Positions 26,184-33,927 of a stretch of DNA of 64,000 nucleotides are shown here, piece by piece; the stretch's first letter is position 1; every line of letters begins with the position of its first letter. The stretch spans positions 744,001-808,000 of the forward strand of contig NZ_VIWP01000003.1 in NCBI RefSeq assembly GCF_007829835.1. Reading direction: 5' to 3'. The position numbers were made by a program, and so were the translations under genes. This DNA is from Neorhizobium alkalisoli. Lineage in GTDB: Bacteria > Pseudomonadota > Alphaproteobacteria > Rhizobiales > Rhizobiaceae. The notes under the pieces were generated by a model, which ran no database searches, had not been told where the DNA came from, and was given only the letters and a program-made list of their open reading frames with translations.

Positions 26184-27209
26184 ATGAACGACCCCTTTAA
26201 ACAAGCAGACGCCCCGAGGAAAGTCCTCACCGCCGGAGAAGAGGCAGAGGGGCGCCTGGATGCATGGCTGACGCAGGTTCTCGGCGGCGAATTTTCGCGC
26301 AATCGCATCAAGGCGCTGATCGAACAGGGCGCCGTGACGCTAAACGGCAAGACCGTCACCGAACCGAAAAAGAAGGTTTCGCCCGGCGACAATCTGGAAA
26401 TCGTGTTGCCCGAACCGGAGGATCCGGAACCCAAGGGCGAGGATATCCCGCTTGAAGTCCTCTATGAGGACGAGGACCTGATCGTCATCGCCAAGCCCGC
26501 CGGCCTCGTCGTGCATCCGGGCGCCGGCAACTGGACCGGCACACTGGTCAATGCGCTCATCCATCATTGCGGCTCGAGCCTTTCGGGCATCGGCGGCGTC
26601 AAGCGCCCCGGTATCGTCCATCGTCTCGACAAGGAGACGTCGGGTGTCATGGTCGTCGCCAAGAACGACATTGCCCACCGCCACCTTGCGGATCAGTTCG
26701 CCGACCACGGCCGCACCGGCCCGCTGGAACGCGCCTATATGGCCGTCGTATGGGGCCGCCCCAATGGCCTGAAGGGCACGATCGATGCTCCCCTCGGCCG
26801 CTCCAGCGCCGACCGCACCAAGCGCGCGGTGAAGAAGGAAGACACCGACGACGCCCGCCACGCCGTTACCCATTACGAGGTTATGGAGCGTTTTCACGAA
26901 AAGCCGGATGCGACCTCGCTGGCCGCCCTGATAGAATGCCGGCTGGAGACGGGCCGCACCCATCAGATCCGAGTGCATATGGCTCATGTCGGCACGCCGC
27001 TGATCGGCGACCCGGAATATGCCGGCGGCTACAAGACCAAGGTCAACCTTCTGCCGGAACAGGCCAAGGCAGTTGTCAGCCGTTTTCCGCGCCAGGCCCT
27101 GCATGCCTACCTGCTCGCCTTCGAACATCCCCGAACCGGCGAAGTGATGGAATTCGAGGCGCCGCTGCCGGAAGACATGGAAGAACTGATCGGGGCGCTA
27201 CGGGCCTGA
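26184..27209 (+). CDS. rluD: RluD-type 23S rRNA pseudouridine synthase
   Basis: A 341-residue RluA-family enzyme. An S4 RNA-binding domain (residues about 20-80, GRLDAWLTQVLGGEFSRNRIKALIEQGAVTLNG) precedes the synthase domain. Its catalytic aspartate lies in IVHRLDKETSGVMVVAKND. The motifs LVVHPGAGNWTGTLVNALIHH and GRTHQIRVHMAHVGTPLIGDPEYAG are typical of RluD rather than RluC. RluD modifies U1911, U1915 and U1917 of helix 69. The gene overlaps the end of the convergent EamA gene by 12 bases. The C-terminal extension is normal. Confidence 0.88.
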   Translation: MNDPFKQADAPRKVLTAGEEAEGRLDAWLTQVLGGEFSRNRIKALIEQGAVTLNGKTVTEPKKKVSPGDNLEIVLPEPEDPEPKGEDIPLEVLYEDEDLIVIAKPAGLVVHPGAGNWTGTLVNALIHHCGSSLSGIGGVKRPGIVHRLDKETSGVMVVAKNDIAHRHLADQFADHGRTGPLERAYMAVVWGRPNGLKGTIDAPLGRSSADRTKRAVKKEDTDDARHAVTHYEVMERFHEKPDATSLAALIECRLETGRTHQIRVHMAHVGTPLIGDPEYAGGYKTKVNLLPEQAKAVVSRFPRQALHAYLLAFEHPRTGEVMEFEAPLPEDMEELIGALRA

Positions 27210-28088
27210 CGCGACGGCCGCAGTACTGCGCGTATTGCGGCCCCGCAGATCCGACAGGACATGCAGAAGGACGGCAGCCATGACGATGCCGCCGCCGGTC
27301 AGTGTGGCGCCGTCCAGCGTCTCCGCGAAAAACAGCCACACCCAGAAGGGCGCAAGCGGCGCATCGAGCGCGCCGATCAGCGCCGTCTCGACCGGCGGCA
27401 AAAGCCGGGCGCCGTAAAGCAGAAGCGCGATGCCGAGCGTGAAGGCAAAGGCACCGAAAACCGAGACGACCACGATATCGTGGAGCGGGCTTGTCAGTGG
27501 CGTCGCAAAGGGCAAGGCGGCATAGGCGCTGATGAAGGCCGCAAGCCCGGCAATGACCAGTGCTGGCTGATCCGGATAGCGCCGCACCAGAACCGATGAC
27601 AACGCGACGCAAAACGTCATGCCGAGCGCAAGCAGATCGCCCACCAGACTGCCGCCTGTGCCTGTTCCAACCATGATCACTACGCCGACCAGCGCGACGC
27701 CGCTCGCAACAAGTGCGGCACGACCAGGCCGTTCGCCGAGCACGACAAACCCGAGCCCTGCCGAGATGAACGGGCAGACGGCGAAGATGATCGACACATG
27801 CGCGACGCTCGTCGTTCTGAGCGCCGCGATGAAGAACATCATGCCGATGGCCGTCACCACCGCCACGCAAAAACCTGCGCGACCGAGCCCCTTCAGCCGC
27901 GTAAGGTTCATGCGAGGTGCCGTGACGGCTAGAAACAGCAACAGTGCCACTCCACCCGCAAGCCCACGCCAGAAAACGATCGTGGCGCTGTCGATCGAGA
28001 CCAGCCGCGCCATCACACCCGCGGTGCTGAGAACGATCGTCGAGATGAACACGAGAACGAGGCCGTTAAGATAGCTGGAAGGTGTCAT
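27198..28088 (-). CDS. DMT-superfamily EamA transporter
   Basis: A 296-residue permease with ten predicted membrane segments arranged as two EamA repeats, with the usual FWRGLAGGVALLLF and second-repeat GALDAPLAPFWVWLFFAETLDGATLTGGGIVMAAVL motifs. EamA proteins export metabolites such as amino acids or act as drug exporters; the substrate here is unknown. It is divergent from a WYL-type regulator 100 bases away, which may control it. A ten-residue tail is shared in opposite strand with the rluD end. Confidence 0.85.
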   Translation of the reverse strand: MTPSSYLNGLVLVFISTIVLSTAGVMARLVSIDSATIVFWRGLAGGVALLLFLAVTAPRMNLTRLKGLGRAGFCVAVVTAIGMMFFIAALRTTSVAHVSIIFAVCPFISAGLGFVVLGERPGRAALVASGVALVGVVIMVGTGTGGSLVGDLLALGMTFCVALSSVLVRRYPDQPALVIAGLAAFISAYAALPFATPLTSPLHDIVVVSVFGAFAFTLGIALLLYGARLLPPVETALIGALDAPLAPFWVWLFFAETLDGATLTGGGIVMAAVLLHVLSDLRGRNTRSTAAVASGP

Positions 28089-28188
28089 CGAAGCCCCCGA
28101 GAATGTTTGCCGGAAGACCGCCTATCAGATCGCTGCTGACAACAGCCCGTCAGCAGTGTTGACTGGCGGCGTTGGAGGGAGATGGCCC

Positions 28189-28887
28189 ATGCCGAATTCG
28201 GGACGCATGTTCGAGATCGTTCAGCTGCTTCGCACGGCCCGCTTTCCGCTGACCGCCACGGCGATTGCAGCAAAACTCGAGGTGACCACCCGAACGGTCT
28301 ATCGCGACATCGCCGCTCTGCAGGCGGCCCGTGTACCGATCGAAGGCGCCGCCGGCATCGGTTATGTCATGCGCAACGGTTACGACCTGCCGCCGCTGAT
28401 GTTTTCTCCCGAAGAACTGGATGCGATCACGGTCGGCCTCGCCCTGATCGGCAGGACCGGCGACCATAGCCTGGAGGCCGCCGGCGAAAGCGCCATGGCA
28501 AAAATCGCCGCCGTCGTGCCGAGGCCCGGCCTTTTACCACAGGAACACCGGCTGTTTGCCTCGTCCTGGCATGCCATTCCCGATCCGGTCGTCGACATGC
28601 GGCTGCTGCGTGACGCGATCCGGCGAGAGAGAAAGCTGAAGCTCGCCTACCGCGATGGCGCCGGCAATCTCACGGACCGCATCATCCGTCCACTTGCGCT
28701 TTTCTACTATATCGATGGGGTGATCCTCGCGAGCTTCTGCGAGCTGCGGCAGGGTTTCCGGCATTTCCGCCATGACCGCATCGAAAGCTGCGAACCGCTG
28801 GAGGCCTTCTTCTCCGACAGCGCCGCCCGGCTTCGCGCCGAATGGCGCCTGCTTCCGGATTTCCTCGCAACCGACGGGGCTGGTTGA
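28189..28887 (+). CDS. YafY-type HTH/WYL transcriptional regulator
   Basis: A 232-residue regulator: an N-terminal winged helix (MFEIVQLLRTARFPLTATAIAAKLEVTTRTVYRDIAALQAARVPIEGAAGIGYVMRNGYDLPPLMFSPEEL) and a C-terminal WYL domain (IRRERKLKLAYRDGAGNLTDRIIRPLALFYYIDGVILASFCELR). WYL domains bind ligands or single-stranded nucleic acid. Start at 28189 (MPNSGRMFEI), with a GGAGGGAG ribosome site; the frame opens at 28156. It is divergent from the EamA exporter gene, a common arrangement of a repressor with its target. Normal length. Confidence 0.88.
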   Translation: MPNSGRMFEIVQLLRTARFPLTATAIAAKLEVTTRTVYRDIAALQAARVPIEGAAGIGYVMRNGYDLPPLMFSPEELDAITVGLALIGRTGDHSLEAAGESAMAKIAAVVPRPGLLPQEHRLFASSWHAIPDPVVDMRLLRDAIRRERKLKLAYRDGAGNLTDRIIRPLALFYYIDGVILASFCELRQGFRHFRHDRIESCEPLEAFFSDSAARLRAEWRLLPDFLATDGAG

Positions 28888-28932
28888 ATGCGCGCCTGAC
28901 GCGTATTGTGCCGGCAATCCCACGGAGCCGCC

Positions 28933-29763
28933 ATGAGCCATCTCCATGCCACCACGCTACTCGAAACGGATCTCGTTGCCATCCGCGACGTGATCTGCGA
29001 TGGCGCGTGCCGGCACAGGAGCCCGGAGGAGGCTGCGCAGTCGACCTCGCTTGTCTTTCCGTATCGCGGCGTCTTCATGCGGCATCTGGGCGATGACGAG
29101 GCGGTGGCGGAAGCAAGCCAGGTCGTTTTCTTCAACCGCGGCGATGTCTACAGCATCAGCCATCCCGTCGAAGGCGGCGATGCCTGCCTCAGCCTCTCCT
29201 TGCCGGAAATCCTGCTCGACGAACTCGTGCCCGATATCCATCGTCGCCCCGGTGAAACCTTTGCCTTCAACAAGCAGCGGCTGGGGCTCGATGCCCGCGC
29301 CCAAGTGCAGGTGGCGCTTCTGCGCCACAGCCTGATCAGCCGCACGGCCGAACCGCTGGAAGGCGAAGCGTTGGCGATGACGCTGGTGCGGCGGGCCGTC
29401 GGCGAGCGCACCACCCGGCCGCCGGTCTCGGGCTTCAGCACCCAGAAGCTGGTGAACCGCACAAAACTGCTTCTCTCGTCCGACCTCGCCCGCCGCTGGA
29501 CGCTGACGGAAATCGCATCGGAAACCGGCGTTTCGCCCGTCTATCTCACTCAGGTCTTTCGCAAGATAGAGGGCATGCCGCTTTACCGTTACCAGCTGCG
29601 CCTGCGGCTTGCGCGGGCTCTCGATCTTCTCGGCAGTTACGACGATCTGACTGACCTCGGGTTGGAGCTTGGCTTTTCCAGCCACAGCCATTTTTCTTCC
29701 TCCTTCCGCCAGGCCTATGGCCGCACACCCGCGGAATTCCAGCGGTTTGCCGGGCTGCGGTAA
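28933..29763 (+). CDS. AraC-family transcriptional regulator
   Basis: A 276-residue protein with a cupin-like N-terminal sensing domain (residues 1-150) containing a Cys-rich start (DVICDGACRHRSPEEAAQSTSLVFPYRGVFMRHLG). A C-terminal double helix-turn-helix follows (RRWTLTEIASETGVSPVYLTQVFRKIEGMPLYRYQLRLRLARALDLL, then LGLELGFSSHSHFSSSFRQAYGRTPAEF). Start at 28933 with GGAG upstream. Ninety-five bases downstream lies the small Cys-rich gene, on the same strand, a possible regulatory target. The Cys/His near the start could sense metal or redox signals, but this is inferred. Confidence 0.87.
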   Translation: MSHLHATTLLETDLVAIRDVICDGACRHRSPEEAAQSTSLVFPYRGVFMRHLGDDEAVAEASQVVFFNRGDVYSISHPVEGGDACLSLSLPEILLDELVPDIHRRPGETFAFNKQRLGLDARAQVQVALLRHSLISRTAEPLEGEALAMTLVRRAVGERTTRPPVSGFSTQKLVNRTKLLLSSDLARRWTLTEIASETGVSPVYLTQVFRKIEGMPLYRYQLRLRLARALDLLGSYDDLTDLGLELGFSSHSHFSSSFRQAYGRTPAEFQRFAGLR

Positions 29764-29857
29764 CGGCCGCTGAAAATCGCTAAAGATTCTGACAGCGGCA
29801 CATGGGCGAAACGTGGTCTTGTTCTCCTTGTGAAGTCCACCACAGGGAGAAGAGATC

Positions 29858-30034
29858 ATGAAGGAAAACACCTGCGCCGCCTGCGACTGCGATCTGGACG
29901 AGACCCGCATTGCCGTGCGCATCGGCGGCCGCGTCGTCGAAGTCTGCTGCGAGGAATGCGCCGAAGTGCTGCGTGAGGCCGAGGCGACGACACGCGCCGC
30001 GACAACCATCCGCACCTCGTCCCGCGCCGGCTGA
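29858..30034 (+). CDS. Small cysteine-rich metal-binding protein (TRASH/YHS-like)
   Basis: A 58-residue product, ATG at 29858 with GGGAGAAGAG upstream. Two Cys clusters, CAACDC at residues 6-11 and CCEEC at 30-34, are separated by a short strand (TRIAVRIGGRVVEV) and followed by a helix (AEVLREAEATTRAA). The C-x2-C...C-x3-C arrangement around a beta hairpin resembles TRASH/YHS metal-sensing domains, which bind copper, zinc or iron. It lies between an AraC regulator and a DUF1127 gene on the same strand. The metal is not known. Confidence 0.7.
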   Translation: MKENTCAACDCDLDETRIAVRIGGRVVEVCCEECAEVLREAEATTRAATTIRTSSRAG

Positions 30035-30126
30035 TAAGCGCCTGTCGCCGTCCCAAGGGGATCGGCACCGGAGAACGACCAGACTCGGCCGTTCTCCCCA
30101 AAACCAATATTTCCAGGAGAATATCG

Positions 30127-30468
30127 ATGAGAAACGAGAACCGGGCGGTCTTCGACCGCGCTTCGGAACCCTATGACCTTGCCATGAATTCGGTGGTGCC
30201 GGCTCTGCCGCACCCTGCGCCGAAGGCGGGTCGCGAGGAAGTCGAAACGGATGAGGCTGCAGAAATCGCTGCTTCGCCAAAATCCTTTCTGCCCACTTTA
30301 CTGAGAAAATTTGTCGCCCGCCTCCGCGCCCGCCGCAACCGGCTTGCCCTGCTCGAACTCAGCGAGGAGCAGCTGAAAGATATCGGATTGTCACGCAGCC
30401 AGGCCTATGGAGATCCCTATCGCGATCGTTTGGAGGCATCACACGGGCTGGAAAGGCGATGCCGCTAA
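30127..30468 (+). CDS. DUF1127 (YjiS-like) protein with N-terminal extension
   Basis: A 113-residue protein whose C-terminal 50 residues are DUF1127 (FVARLRARRNRLALLELSEEQLKDIGLSRSQAYGDPYRDRLEAS). In Agrobacterium and Rhodobacter, small DUF1127 proteins contain conserved arginines and influence RNA turnover, phosphate and motility traits. Here about 60 extra residues, acidic and proline-containing, precede the domain. Ribosome site AGGAGAATATCG. It lies 92 bases after the Cys-rich gene; the three genes from the AraC regulator could be co-transcribed. Confidence 0.85.
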   Translation: MRNENRAVFDRASEPYDLAMNSVVPALPHPAPKAGREEVETDEAAEIAASPKSFLPTLLRKFVARLRARRNRLALLELSEEQLKDIGLSRSQAYGDPYRDRLEASHGLERRCR

Positions 30469-30694
30469 ATGATTACAAAGTAACGACATAAGCATATCAA
30501 ATGAAATCATGAGCAAAACTCGGAATCCGCCAAATAATTACGCAGAGATACGGCGTCAAAATTTTGCTCTATTTCAGATTTTTGCTGCAATGCGAGATAT
30601 CACGTCGCCGTATCACTGAGTCCGGCACGAAACATCTGTTCCGCGTTGAACGCCCTCCTTCCTCCACGCTCACAAAGCTCAAAGAAAAAGGGAC

Positions 30695-31489
30695 ATGCAG
30701 CCAATGAACTCCAGCATCCGCAAATTCATATTCGATGACCTCCAGCAGATCGACGGTTATATCGATCCACCGGATGCCCTGGTATTCCTGTCCCTGCTCC
30801 AGGCGCAGACAGGCCACGGTTTTACCGGCGGCCTTGCGGAAATTGGTGTTTTCTACGGACGCTCCTATTTTCTCCTGAAGAAGATCGGAGGGGACACGGA
30901 TCGCGTGCTGGCGATCGATCTGTTCGATATGGACCAGAATATCGAAGGCGAGCCCGGCCAGTACCAGCGCTTCATCGACAATGGCGTGCGCCTTGGTCTC
31001 GGCGTCGATGAGGATCTCGTCATCAAGGGTGACAGCACGCGGCTGAGACCACAGGAGATTACCGACAAGGTCGGCCGCATCCGTTTCTTCAGCATAGACG
31101 GCGGCCACATGCTGCATCACGTCGCCTCGGACAGCGCGCTGGCAACCGAAACGCTCGCAGACCATGGCATCATTGCCTTCGACGATACGTTCAATCCCGC
31201 CTGGCCGGAAGTGACGGTTGGCGTCGCGGATTTCCTGCGTGAACGCAAGGACACGTTTTCCGCCTTCTGCATGACGAAATACAAGACCTATGTCTGCCGC
31301 AGGGAATTCCACGATCTCTATTATCGCGCCATCACCGATGCACCGGACCTGATGGCCTTCGACCATGTCGAAACGGAGTTTCTTGGTTCAAGGACGGTAA
31401 GATTGCACAATCCCATGGGCAAGCGCATGGTCTATGAACTGATGGTGCATACAGGCATGCGCGGACTTTCAGAACGCGTTTACCGATAG
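30695..31489 (+). CDS. Class I SAM-dependent methyltransferase (Methyltransf_24-like)
   Basis: A 264-residue protein. The SAM-binding core runs from FTGGLAEIGVFYGRSYFLLKKIGGDTDRVLAIDLFDMDQNIEG (motif I ending in the acidic DLFD) to RIRFFSIDGGHMLHHVASDSALATETLADHGIIAFDD. The latter is the FSIDGGHxxxxVxxD motif of the Methyltransf_24 and cephalosporin-hydroxylase-like group found among sugar- and natural-product O-methyltransferases. Ribosome site AAAGG at 30695; an in-frame ATG at 30704 is also possible. The 225 bases before it are AT-rich and otherwise blank. Acceptor unknown; not part of a visible operon. Confidence 0.78.
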   Translation: MQPMNSSIRKFIFDDLQQIDGYIDPPDALVFLSLLQAQTGHGFTGGLAEIGVFYGRSYFLLKKIGGDTDRVLAIDLFDMDQNIEGEPGQYQRFIDNGVRLGLGVDEDLVIKGDSTRLRPQEITDKVGRIRFFSIDGGHMLHHVASDSALATETLADHGIIAFDDTFNPAWPEVTVGVADFLRERKDTFSAFCMTKYKTYVCRREFHDLYYRAITDAPDLMAFDHVETEFLGSRTVRLHNPMGKRMVYELMVHTGMRGLSERVYR

Positions 31490-31555
31490 CGGCAAAGGGA
31501 ATAATTGGCGCGATAGCATTACGGAATCGTAATGATATAACGCTTCCGTGAAGCC

Positions 31556-31584
31556 CTTGAATCACCCTTTTGCCGCACTTATCT
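31556..31584 (+). promoter_or_regulatory. Putative heat-shock-type promoter of rpoH
   Basis: CTTGAA at 31556-31561 and CTTATCT at 31578-31584 are spaced by 16 bases, 124 bases before the rpoH start. The first element matches the conserved CTTGAA of sigma-32 promoters; the second is a loose -10 match. Autoregulation of rpoH by its own product is known in other alphaproteobacteria. Confidence 0.35.
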
Positions 31585-31707
31585 GTCACTTGGACGGGTG
31601 CGGGATCGGGGACGATCCGCGCCTTCTTCGGTTCGCCTTCCAGCACGCATCGAATACTTCTGCGTGAAATTTACAGGGAGCCGACAACGATCGGAAAGGG
31701 GTGCTAC

Positions 31708-32610
31708 ATGGCCCGCAATACTCTGCCTTCCATTACAGCCGGCGAAGCCGGTCTGAACCGCTATCTCGACGAGATCCGCAAATTCCCGATGCTTGAGCCG
31801 CAGCAGGAATACATGCTCGCCAAGCGTTATGCCGAACATGGGGATCGCGACGCGGCCCATCAACTGGTGACCAGTCACCTTCGTCTGGTGGCGAAGATCG
31901 CCATGGGTTATCGCGGCTACGGCCTGCCGATCGGCGAAGTCGTGTCCGAAGGCAATGTCGGCCTGATGCAGGCCGTCAAGAAATTCGATCCCGAACGCGG
32001 CTTCCGCCTGGCAACCTATGCCATGTGGTGGATCAAGGCCTCGATCCAGGAATATATCCTGCGATCCTGGTCGCTGGTGAAGATGGGCACGACCGCCAAC
32101 CAGAAGCGGCTGTTCTTCAACCTGCGCCGCCTCAAGGGCAAGATCCAGGCGATCGAGGACGGCGATCTGAAGCCGGACCAGGTCAAGGAGATCGCGACCA
32201 AACTGAACGTATCCGAGGAAGAGGTCGTTTCGATGAACCGCCGCCTGACCGGCGACGCATCGCTTAACGCGCCTCTCCGCGCAGCCGAAGGCGAAGCAGG
32301 TCAGTGGCAGGACTGGCTCGTGGACGACCACGACAGCCAGGAAGAAGTGCTGATCGAACAGGACGAGCTCGACACCCGCCGCCGCATGCTCGGCAAGGCA
32401 CTGAGCGTCCTCAACGACCGCGAACGCCGCATCTTCGAAGCCCGCCGTCTGGCCGAAGACCCGGTCACGCTGGAAGAGCTGTCGTCGGAATTCGACATCA
32501 GCCGCGAGCGCGTCCGCCAGATCGAAGTCCGCGCCTTTGAAAAGGTGCAGGACGCCGTGCGCAAGGAAGCTTTGGCTCAGGCCCAGGCACTCCGTGTGGT
32601 TGACGCCTAA
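31708..32610 (+). CDS. rpoH: RNA polymerase heat-shock sigma factor RpoH
   Basis: A 300-residue sigma-32 family protein starting at ATG 31708 (MARNTLPSITAGEAGLNRYLDEI), with a GGAAAGGGG ribosome site. Region 2 contains RLVAKIAMGYRGYGLPIGEVVSEGNVGLMQAVKKFDPERGFRLATYAMWWIKASIQEYIL, the RpoH box QKRLFFNLR follows, and region 4 ends FDISRERVRQIEVRAFEKVQDAV. It directs transcription of chaperone and protease genes after heat stress. It most resembles the RpoH1 type of rhizobia, which often have a second copy elsewhere. A strong terminator follows. Confidence 0.95.
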   Translation: MARNTLPSITAGEAGLNRYLDEIRKFPMLEPQQEYMLAKRYAEHGDRDAAHQLVTSHLRLVAKIAMGYRGYGLPIGEVVSEGNVGLMQAVKKFDPERGFRLATYAMWWIKASIQEYILRSWSLVKMGTTANQKRLFFNLRRLKGKIQAIEDGDLKPDQVKEIATKLNVSEEEVVSMNRRLTGDASLNAPLRAAEGEAGQWQDWLVDDHDSQEEVLIEQDELDTRRRMLGKALSVLNDRERRIFEARRLAEDPVTLEELSSEFDISRERVRQIEVRAFEKVQDAVRKEALAQAQALRVVDA

Positions 32611-32637
32611 GCGACGGAAACTATTGCGAATTGAAAG

Positions 32638-32668
32638 AAGCCGCGGCACCGAACGCCGCGGCTTTTTT
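32638..32668 (+). terminator. Rho-independent terminator of rpoH
   Basis: Two copies of the palindrome GCCGCGGC pair across a 7-base loop (10-base stem with flanking A-T pairs), followed by six Ts. Confidence 0.9.
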
Positions 32669-32805
32669 GTCTCTGCTTTTGTCTCAGGGATGCGACAGTT
32701 TGCGGGAATTTCGAACCTTGGACAGGCTGACCTAAATCAAGTTCTCCCTTCGAACCGGCTAGTACGGTCTGGCAGAAAAGCCAGAACCAAAAGGAGAATG
32801 GCAAG

Positions 32806-33861
32806 ATGAAAGCAGCCCGCTGGTACAGCGCCAAGGATATTCGCGTCGAGGAAGTCACCGAGCCGAAGCCGGCAGCCGGACAGGTCAAGATCAAGGTCAA
32901 GTGGACCGGCATCTGCGGCAGTGACCTGCATGAATATGTGGCTGGCCCGATCTTCGTGCCGGTCAAGGCCCCTCATCCGGTCAGCCATGACGTGGCGCCG
33001 ATCATCATGGGCCATGAGTTTTCCGGCGAGGTCGCCGAGATCGGCGAAGGTGTCGAACGCGTCAAGCCGGGCGACCGCGTCGTTGTCGAACCGATCCTCG
33101 CCTGTGGCAAATGTGATGCCTGCCTGCATGGCAAATACAATCTCTGCGACAATCTCGGCTTCCATGGCCTGTCGGGCGGCGGCGGCGGTTTTGCCACCTA
33201 CACGACGGTCGGCGAGCGCTGGGTGCACAAGATGCCAGAAGGCCTGTCCTTCGAACAGGGCGCCCTTGTCGAGCCAGCAGCGGTCGCCCTGCATGCCGTC
33301 CGTCTCTCCAGCCTCAAGGCCGGCGGCACGGCAGCCGTGTTCGGCGCCGGTCCGATCGGCCTTCTCGTGGTCGAGGCACTGCGGGTGGCGGGCGCTTCGG
33401 CGATCCATGTCGTCGAACTGTCGCCGCAGCGTGGCGCCAAGGCGCTCGAACTCGGCGCGACCAGCATCATCGATCCGTCCAAGGAAAACGCCGCCCAGAA
33501 AATCCGTGAGCTGACGCCCGGCGGTGTCGATGTCGCCTTCGAAGTCACCGGCGTGCCGGCCGTCCTGCAGCAATGCATCGACGCCACCCGTTATGAAGGT
33601 GAAACGGTGATCGTCTCCATCTGGGAAAAGGAGGCACCCTTCCAGCCCAATACCGTGGTGCTGAAGGAAAAGAGCCTCAAGGGCACGATCGCCTATCGCG
33701 ACGTTTTCCCGGCCGTCATGAACCTGATGGTCCAGGGTTATTTCTCGGCCGAGCGGCTCGTCACCAAGCGCATCGAGCTCGACGATATCGTTACGGAGGG
33801 TTTTGACACGCTGGTCGCGGAGAAAAGTCAGATCAAGATTCTGGTCCGCTCTCCGGACTGA
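32806..33861 (+). CDS. Zinc-dependent alcohol dehydrogenase, 2,3-butanediol dehydrogenase-like
   Basis: A 351-residue medium-chain dehydrogenase. Catalytic zinc ligands are the Cys in GICGSDLHEYVAGPIF and the His-Glu of GHEFSGEV. The structural zinc site is CGKCDACLHGKYNLC, and the NAD-binding loop is AAVFGAGPIGLLVVEALRVAGA. Within the family it is closest to the (R,R)-butanediol dehydrogenases, judged by the HEYVAGPIFVP and HPVSHDVAPIIMGHEFSGEV segments, which interconvert acetoin or diacetyl and 2,3-butanediol. AAGGAGAA ribosome site. Single gene with its own terminator. The precise alcohol is not proven. Confidence 0.85.
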   Translation: MKAARWYSAKDIRVEEVTEPKPAAGQVKIKVKWTGICGSDLHEYVAGPIFVPVKAPHPVSHDVAPIIMGHEFSGEVAEIGEGVERVKPGDRVVVEPILACGKCDACLHGKYNLCDNLGFHGLSGGGGGFATYTTVGERWVHKMPEGLSFEQGALVEPAAVALHAVRLSSLKAGGTAAVFGAGPIGLLVVEALRVAGASAIHVVELSPQRGAKALELGATSIIDPSKENAAQKIRELTPGGVDVAFEVTGVPAVLQQCIDATRYEGETVIVSIWEKEAPFQPNTVVLKEKSLKGTIAYRDVFPAVMNLMVQGYFSAERLVTKRIELDDIVTEGFDTLVAEKSQIKILVRSPD

Positions 33862-33887
33862 CAATGTTCCGCATTCACGGAAGCTGG

Positions 33888-33915
33888 AGCCCGCGGTCAT
33901 GCCGCGGGCTCTTTT
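33888..33915 (+). terminator. Rho-independent terminator of the alcohol dehydrogenase gene
   Basis: AGCCCGCGG pairs perfectly with CCGCGGGCT around TCATG, then CTTTTC. Confidence 0.85.
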
Positions 33916-33927
33916 CGTTCCAAGCCT

